This document shows, piece by piece, positions 59,161 through 64,000 of a DNA stretch of 64,000 nt (positions are counted from its first letter, which is position 1; each line of letters starts with the position of its first letter). The DNA is taken from assembly GCF_030272615.1 (NCBI RefSeq), contig NC_081415.1, forward strand, positions 262,010,425-262,074,424, read 5' to 3'. Below the pieces are notes generated by a model. The model saw nothing but the letters and a program-made list of their open reading frames with translations, made no database searches and had not been told where the DNA came from. The stretch is from Cryptomeria japonica. Lineage: Eukaryota > Streptophyta > Pinopsida > Cupressales > Cupressaceae. The position numbers and the translations under genes were made by a program.

Positions 59161-60440
59161 TTGACTTGATCCTTGGAGTTAGTTTGCCGAATAAGGCAAT
59201 CCATAGAATGACTCCAATAGAAAATGAAAAGTTGAATAGACAAGTTCAAGAGTTTTTGAGAAAAGGATTGATCTGAGAGAGGCTAAGTCCATGTGTGGTA
59301 CTTGCAGTACTAGCACCAAAAGGGATGGGGAGTGGAGGATGCGTACAGACTCCAGAGCCATAAACAAGATAAAAATCAAGTACAAATTTACCCTACCAAG
59401 GATGGATGACCTTATGGAATGTTTGGGTGGAGCACAATACTTCATAAATATTGATTTGAAGAGTGAGTATCACCAAATCTTGATTAGTGAAGGATATAAG
59501 TGGAATATTTCCTTCAAAACCAAAGAAGGCTTGTACGAGTGGTTAGTCATGACTTTGGGGCTAAAGAATGCACCGAGCACATTCATGTGGCTCATGAACG
59601 AGATACTTAAGGAATTTTGGGCAAGTTTGTTATTGTCTATTTTGATGATATCTTCATTTTCAGTAAGACACTGGATGAGCATTTAATGCATATTCGTAGA
59701 GTTTTTGAGAAGTTAAGAGAGGAAAAATTGTTGATTAATTTGAAGAAGTGTAGTTTTTTGAAGGAGTTGGTGTACTTGGGGTTTGTTGTCTCAGCAGAAG
59801 GTCTTAAAATGGACCCAGAGATGGTGAAGGCTATTCTTGAATGACCTACCCTAAGGACTGCTACTAAGGTGAGTTCTTTTCATGGTTTGGCCAACTTTTA
59901 CAGAAAGTTCATTAGAAAACTGAGTAGTATTTGTGTACCATGTCCAAAACTATGAGAGGGGATAGGAAGGAGTTCAAGTGGAATATGGGAGCGACAATTT
60001 TTTTTTGACATGTTGAAGAAGAAGGTGATAGAGCAAGCTGTTTTACCCTTGTAGATTTCAATAAGGTGTTTTCAGGTGGATTGTGATACCAGTGGTAATG
60101 CCACTGAAGTTGTTTTGAGCCAGGAAGGTAGACCCATTGCATATTTCAGTGAAAAGTTAAATGATGCAAAGAAAAATTATAATTTTTATGATTAGGAATT
60201 TTATGCAATAATTCAAGCATTGAAGAAATAGAGACACTATCTATTGCTAAAATAATTTGTCTTGTATACTAATCATTAAGCATTGTAGTACTTGAATAGC
60301 CAGGGAAAATTGAATCAGAGACACTTAAAGTGGGTGGAGTTTTTGCAGAGTTACACTTTTGTCTTGAAGCATCAGAGTGGGAGGTCTAAAAGAATTGCAT
60401 ATGCCTTAAGTAGGAGGCAGATTTTGTTGTTAGAGATATA
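59161..60440 (+). pseudogene. Chromovirus 2 reverse transcriptase and RNase H
   Basis: RT shows GEWRMRTDSRAINKIKIKYK, FTLPRMDDLMECLGGAQYF, INIDLKSEYHQILISEG, LKNAPSTFMWLMNE and IVYFDDIFIFSKT (YFDD box kept) across a frameshift near 59620, then [20 protein letters not shown]. RNase H follows: VDCDTSGNATEVVLSQEGRP (60075), AYFSEKLNDAKKNY, FYAIIQALKK and RHYLL, with stops. The wider family uses the same order as chromovirus 1. Confidence 0.82.
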
Positions 60441-60589
60441 GTTTGAGGTGGTTGGGTTCCATGAACTAAAGACATTGTATCATGAGCATCCTGATTTTGT
60501 AGAGGCTTGGAAAACTTGCAAGGAGCTTGTTACTTTAGACTGGATGAGATGGTTGGATTTCATAGTCTAAGATGGCATGTTGTTTAAGA

Positions 60590-60931
60590 GAAGCTAGTTA
60601 TGCATTCTGAGGAGCTTCATGAGAGAGAACTTGATCAAAGAGAAGCACAATCGAGGAATGGCAAGACACTTGAGTTGAGATAAGATCATTGTCATTATCA
60701 GTGAGCATTATTTTTGGCCTCAATTATCACAGGATGTGATGAAATTTATGCAGAGTTGTAGAGTATGTTAGGTGGCTAAAGGAGTAAGTCAAAATACAAG
60801 GCTATATCAGACATTACCTGTACCGGAGAGGCCATGGGAGGACAAAGAGGAAATGATTCAATATTTGTGGTGGTTGATAGCATTTCAAAGATGACACATT
60901 TCATTCTATGCTAGAATACCCATGATGTTAT
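60590..60931 (+). pseudogene. Chromovirus 2 integrase, N-terminal part
   Basis: MRENLIKEKHNRGMARHL and CRVC form the remains of the HHCC zinc-binding region (60620-60770). PERPWEDKEE... and SIFVVVDSISKMTHFI, in shifted frames, give the start of the catalytic core, with the first Asp segment partly deleted. Coding ends at the copia insertion point. Confidence 0.75.
60927..60931. repeat. Presumed left target duplication of copia element 2
   Basis: GTTAT stands directly before the LTR start. Its partner should follow the 3' LTR beyond the window. Confidence 0.4.
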
Positions 60932-62105
60932 TGTTGGCATTTTTGATGTTTATGTTGTGATTGTCATTGATGGACACACACTTGTATTGAGATCCCCTTC
61001 ATATGTATAGCTAGGGCTCAAACGGAATTTGTTCCAACCAGTATGTTGTATTCTAGTCTTTGGATTAATGATTTTGTAGAATGTGTTTCCCGGTCTAAAG
61101 TGGCATGACGATCCCAAGCGGTTCGTAGATCTCAACCGGTACAAGGGAGCAAAGAGGCTCAACACATTCTTACCAGTCTTCATTTTTGTCAAACCGGCAA
61201 TCAGTATTTTGTATAAACCGGTAATACTCTGTGATGAGTTTCCAATCGGCATTTTGTGATGAGTTACCAACCCACCGATTGATTGATGGTGCCGACACAC
61301 TGACGGTGCTTTTTGTGTCATGTTACTGAGTATGTCTAGATTCATTGAACCTAGGAAATTGTAATGTAATCCTATTGGACCGACATGAAATCAGATTCCT
61401 TTAAAAGGACATCATGTCTAGGGTTTTAGGTGTTGTTGTTGAGGTTGTTGCTGTTACTGAAAGGGTTTATGTTGTGGCTAGGGTTTAAGGTGATTGTTGA
61501 GTTGTAAGAGAAATCTCATCTGAGAAGATTGAGTTGTAAACAGAAAGAGATAGAGAAGACTGAAGTAATGTTGAAGTGCATTAACAGTGAACTATACTGG
61601 ATCTAATCAAGCAGTCTGTGCTATAAGATAGATCAAACACTTATTGATTACTCACATCTTTGACAAGTTTGTAGCCCTTAACCGGGTAGGCCTCAAAGCC
61701 TTTGTAAAATCCTCTAACAAGGTGGTTCACTTCTGTGAATCTGAAATCCTCTAACAAGATAGTCTTTAATTGGACTTATCTCTTAACAGAGATTGAGATT
61801 CCTAACATGATATGTTCTGGTGAAGAACATTGTAAGACCTTAACCGGTCTGGTTTCTATTTTGTAGATAGTGACTTGTGAGTTCCATCTCACCGTGGTTT
61901 TTCCCAATTGGGTTTCCATGTCAAATATCTTGTGTTATGGTTGTATTGCTTTTGTGGGTGAATTCTTTATTCGCATTTTGGTTTGCATGTGTGATAACCG
62001 ATATATCTGTTAGACTGTTTTATCGGTTTATATTCAGACTGTGTAAGTATTTAAGTACAGAGATTTTTGGCATACTAATTCACCCCCCCCTCTTAGTATT
62101 CATCA
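60932..62105 (+). mobile_element. Copia element 2 5' LTR
   Basis: About 1,174 bp, from TGTTGGCATT to ...ATTCATCA, directly before ATTGGTATCATGG. The CACCCCCCCC run near 62081 followed by CTCTTAGT is typical of the end of plant copia LTRs. The Met at 61877 of the long open frame lies inside this LTR and is not the gag start. Confidence 0.72.
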
Positions 62106-62107
62106 AT

Positions 62108-62120
62108 TGGTATCATGGCC
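62108..62120 (+). other. Primer-binding site
   Basis: TGGTATCATGGCC, a variant of the initiator tRNA-Met complement with one change after ten bases. Confidence 0.65.
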
Positions 62121-62154
62121 TACCTTTCTATAAGTCTAACCACTTGGAAAGAGA

Positions 62155-63358
62155 TATGGGGGAATACACTTTGAGGGAACTTACTCAACGGCTCACTAAG
62201 TCTGAGCAAGCCTATGATGATCTTATAGTCAAATACAAGGCATCTCAAGCAAAAAGGAGAGAACATGCAAAAAAGCTGATGGAGCTATCTGAAAGTAGTT
62301 CTAAAGATGAAGCAAATATGGAAGCCATGATTGCAGAAGTAAATAAGTTGAATGATTCAAACTCCAATCTTAGAAAGGAGTTGGAAGGACTGACTATTTG
62401 GTTTAGTCAAGAGCTTGAGAATCATAGGAAAGCTGAAGATCAGATAAAGGATAGAGATCATGAGATCTCCAAGTTGAAACAAGAGATTAGTGCATTGACT
62501 GCTCGCCTTCATGAGAGTAGGATGGAAAAGGAAGACATGCAAGGTGAACTGAACATGGCCATCTCTGAAAATGCAAGTCTAATGGAGACAAATACTGCTA
62601 TTTCCAAAGAACTCTCTGAGTCAAAGGAAATACTTGCTAAGTTTGGCAAAAGTACTATCAAGCTAGAGCAAAAGCTTGAGTCATCTAGACCAGCAAAGAA
62701 TACCAATGGTCTTGGTTTCTCTAGACATGAGGAAGGAGAATCCTTAGGAACAAATGCTGAAGCATCAAAGAAGCAACCGACACTCAAAGGAAAAGGTAAG
62801 CAAAAATTCAAACCTGTTTGCTTTAACTGTCTTAAAGAAGGACACACTGCCAATGTATGTAGGAGCAAAGCCTACAATAATTTTCCATATTTTATCAACA
62901 ATGTACCTAGATCCAATAAGTTCAATGGTCATTGTTATGCATGAAACAAGTTTGGGCATAGAGCATCTGAATGCAGGTCTATCATGAACAATACCAGAAG
63001 ATATCCTCAGAGGACCCAAGGAGCTGGTCCAAAATCTTTTGTAAACCAGAACCCCAACCAGTTCAATGCCTACAATTATCAGTCAAGCAACAACGGTTAT
63101 CAACCGGCAACCAGATGGAGAGAAAATTGTTGGATTTTTCATGGACATGGACACACTGTGGCTACATGCAAAAGGAAGAATGGAAATATGAACAATGGAC
63201 CTTGGAGAGCACCTGGATTGGTTTGCTATCACTACAACAAACTGGGTCACATTGCAAGATTCTGTAGAAGCAGAAAGAGTATATCTGTTGATATACCGGT
63301 CACTCAGAAAGGAGAAGTTGATGTTGAAAAAGTTCAAGCGGACATGAACAAAACCTAG
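62155..63358 (+). pseudogene. Copia element 2 gag-like protein with coiled coil and multiple zinc knuckles
   Basis: The likely start is ATG at 62155 (MGEYTLRELTQRL), 35 bp after the primer site. Residues 1-180 are a Lys/Glu/Leu-rich predicted coiled coil. Then CFNCLKEGHTANVC (62818) is a complete CCHC knuckle. TGA at 62944 stands where the second Cys of the next knuckle (CYA-stop-NKFGHRASEC) would be. Two degenerate knuckles follow: CWIFHGHGHTVATC (about 63128) and CYHYNKLGHIARFC (about 63226), each with a Cys lost. The usual N-terminal UBN2-type gag domain of copia is absent, so the frame may derive from an element with an internal deletion. The coding region ends at a TAG near 63356. Confidence 0.68.
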
Positions 63359-63880
63359 AGGAAGAAACCAACAATGTTGGAAGAGGAACCAATTTCTGCA
63401 CCTAGTGTGGAAATATCGAAACCGGTAAACTAAGCTCCGAAGAAGCTCTAGGGGATCAAATGATGAAATGATTCTGAACCCTCGATTACCCCGATAAAAG
63501 ACCTTAACCAGTACGTGATACCTATCGCTTGGAAAAAGACTGGAAACGGTAAAGGAGGCAAATTAGGGTTTTTGCCCTAATAGAGGAGCATTAATGGCGG
63601 TAGGTGAGAGACATGTACAAAAGCATATTTGAAATCATTTCTCACTATCTATTTTTGAGTGAAGAAAATTTTTCAAAGTGCAAAGCGAAGCAAAGGCGAT
63701 TTGAGCTAAGATTTCAAGAAATTGATAAATCTTGAAGGAGATTCAAATCCAGTTTGCAAGCGGTCGTGGAGAACACAAAGTGATGATTTGGAAACTGACG
63801 AAGAGTGAAGTGAAGCAGAATCAGGAAGCCCTAAATTTGCATTGTAAAGGTATTTTTCATGTTCTTGAAAATACTCAACA
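63359..63880 (+). other. Region between gag-like ORF and next ORF start
   Basis: No protease, integrase or RT is seen where pol should begin. The short open frame at 63732-63920 has no family resemblance. The stretch reads like a leader: A-rich, with scattered stops in all frames. Confidence 0.4.
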
Positions 63881-64000
63881 ATGGCTTCCGCATCTCATAC
63901 CAGTTCTAGTACATCAATGAGTCAGAAGTTTTATTCAGAGGAAGTCCAAATATAATGCCTTATCACAAGTTCCAGTTGGAGTCATAGTTGAAGAAGGAAT
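63881..64000 (+). pseudogene. Start of an unrecognised ORF, frameshifted and cut by the window edge
   Basis: ATG at 63881 reads MASASHTSSSTSMSQKFYS and reaches a stop (TAA) at 63953. Shifting frame just before it gives RKSKYNALSQVPVGVIVEEG to the window edge, a coherent peptide, so a one-base frameshift near 63935 is likely. A Ser-rich start after a long leader suggests a separate coding unit. I do not recognise the family. Confidence 0.4.

Larger units (their letters stand above)
56417..60931 (+). mobile_element. Chromovirus 2: Ty3/gypsy element, cut by copia element 2
   Basis: The 5' LTR, primer site, gag, protease, RT, RNase H and start of integrase are present in order. The element is interrupted in the integrase core at 60931 by copia element 2, so its integrase end and 3' LTR should lie to the right of the window. 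Its LTR start, zinc knuckle, protease and RT are like those of chromovirus 1, but the LTRs have diverged over most of their length. Confidence 0.85.
60932..64000 (+). mobile_element. Copia element 2, left part
   Basis: Plus-strand element with a 5' LTR, primer site and a gag-like coding region, inserted in chromovirus 2. The copia assignment rests on the LTR style (TGTTGGCATTTTTGATG, then GTCATTGATGG, and a CACCCCCCCCTCTTAGT segment near its end) and on zinc knuckles in the gag. Pol is not within the window, so the assignment is not certain. Confidence 0.65.

Overview
This 64 kb window looks like intergenic DNA from a large, repeat-rich land-plant genome. It is A+T-rich. I found no host gene, rRNA or tRNA that I could support. 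Nearly everything recognisable is a plant retroelement: plant-type LINEs with DUF4283 ORF1 and RNase H, Ty1/copia, Ty3/gypsy chromoviruses and TAT/Ogre-like Ty3/gypsy. The nesting and decay suggest a slow-turnover genome such as a gymnosperm, but that is inference, not proof.

Layout. 1-3.2 kb: tail, polypurine tract and 3' LTR of a plus-strand TAT-like element. 5.4-13.2 kb: a nearly complete minus-strand LINE bounded by a 14-bp target-site duplication. 14.2-17.6 kb: a minus-strand copia fragment whose LTR carries a 969-bp insertion with 31-bp terminal inverted repeats. 17.8-29.1 kb: an old plus-strand TAT-type Ty3/gypsy element (protease, extra RNase H, RT, RNase H, integrase), split by a younger chromovirus (21685-28018, TSD TGCAA). 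31713-45531: a minus-strand Ogre/TAT-like element (TSD AGTAT) that keeps gag, protease and an integrase tail but has lost RT, RNase H and the integrase core; a 5'-truncated LINE is nested in it. 45.5-49.1 kb: an unrecognised, decayed minus-strand coding region that the TAT element interrupted. 49151-50175: at least twelve diverged ~33-40-bp imperfect palindromes. 50.2-55.3 kb: unassigned DNA with one 280-bp tandem duplication. 55336-56085: a solo copia-type LTR. 56417-60931: a second chromovirus, cut in its integrase by a copia element that starts at 60932 and runs off the window.

All recognised coding regions carry stops or frameshifts, so none is likely to be autonomous now. The relative order of insertion can be read from the nesting. 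The least explained parts are the palindrome array with its adjoining unknown coding region, the TIR element inside the copia LTR, and the extra ORF start downstream of the copia gag at the right edge.
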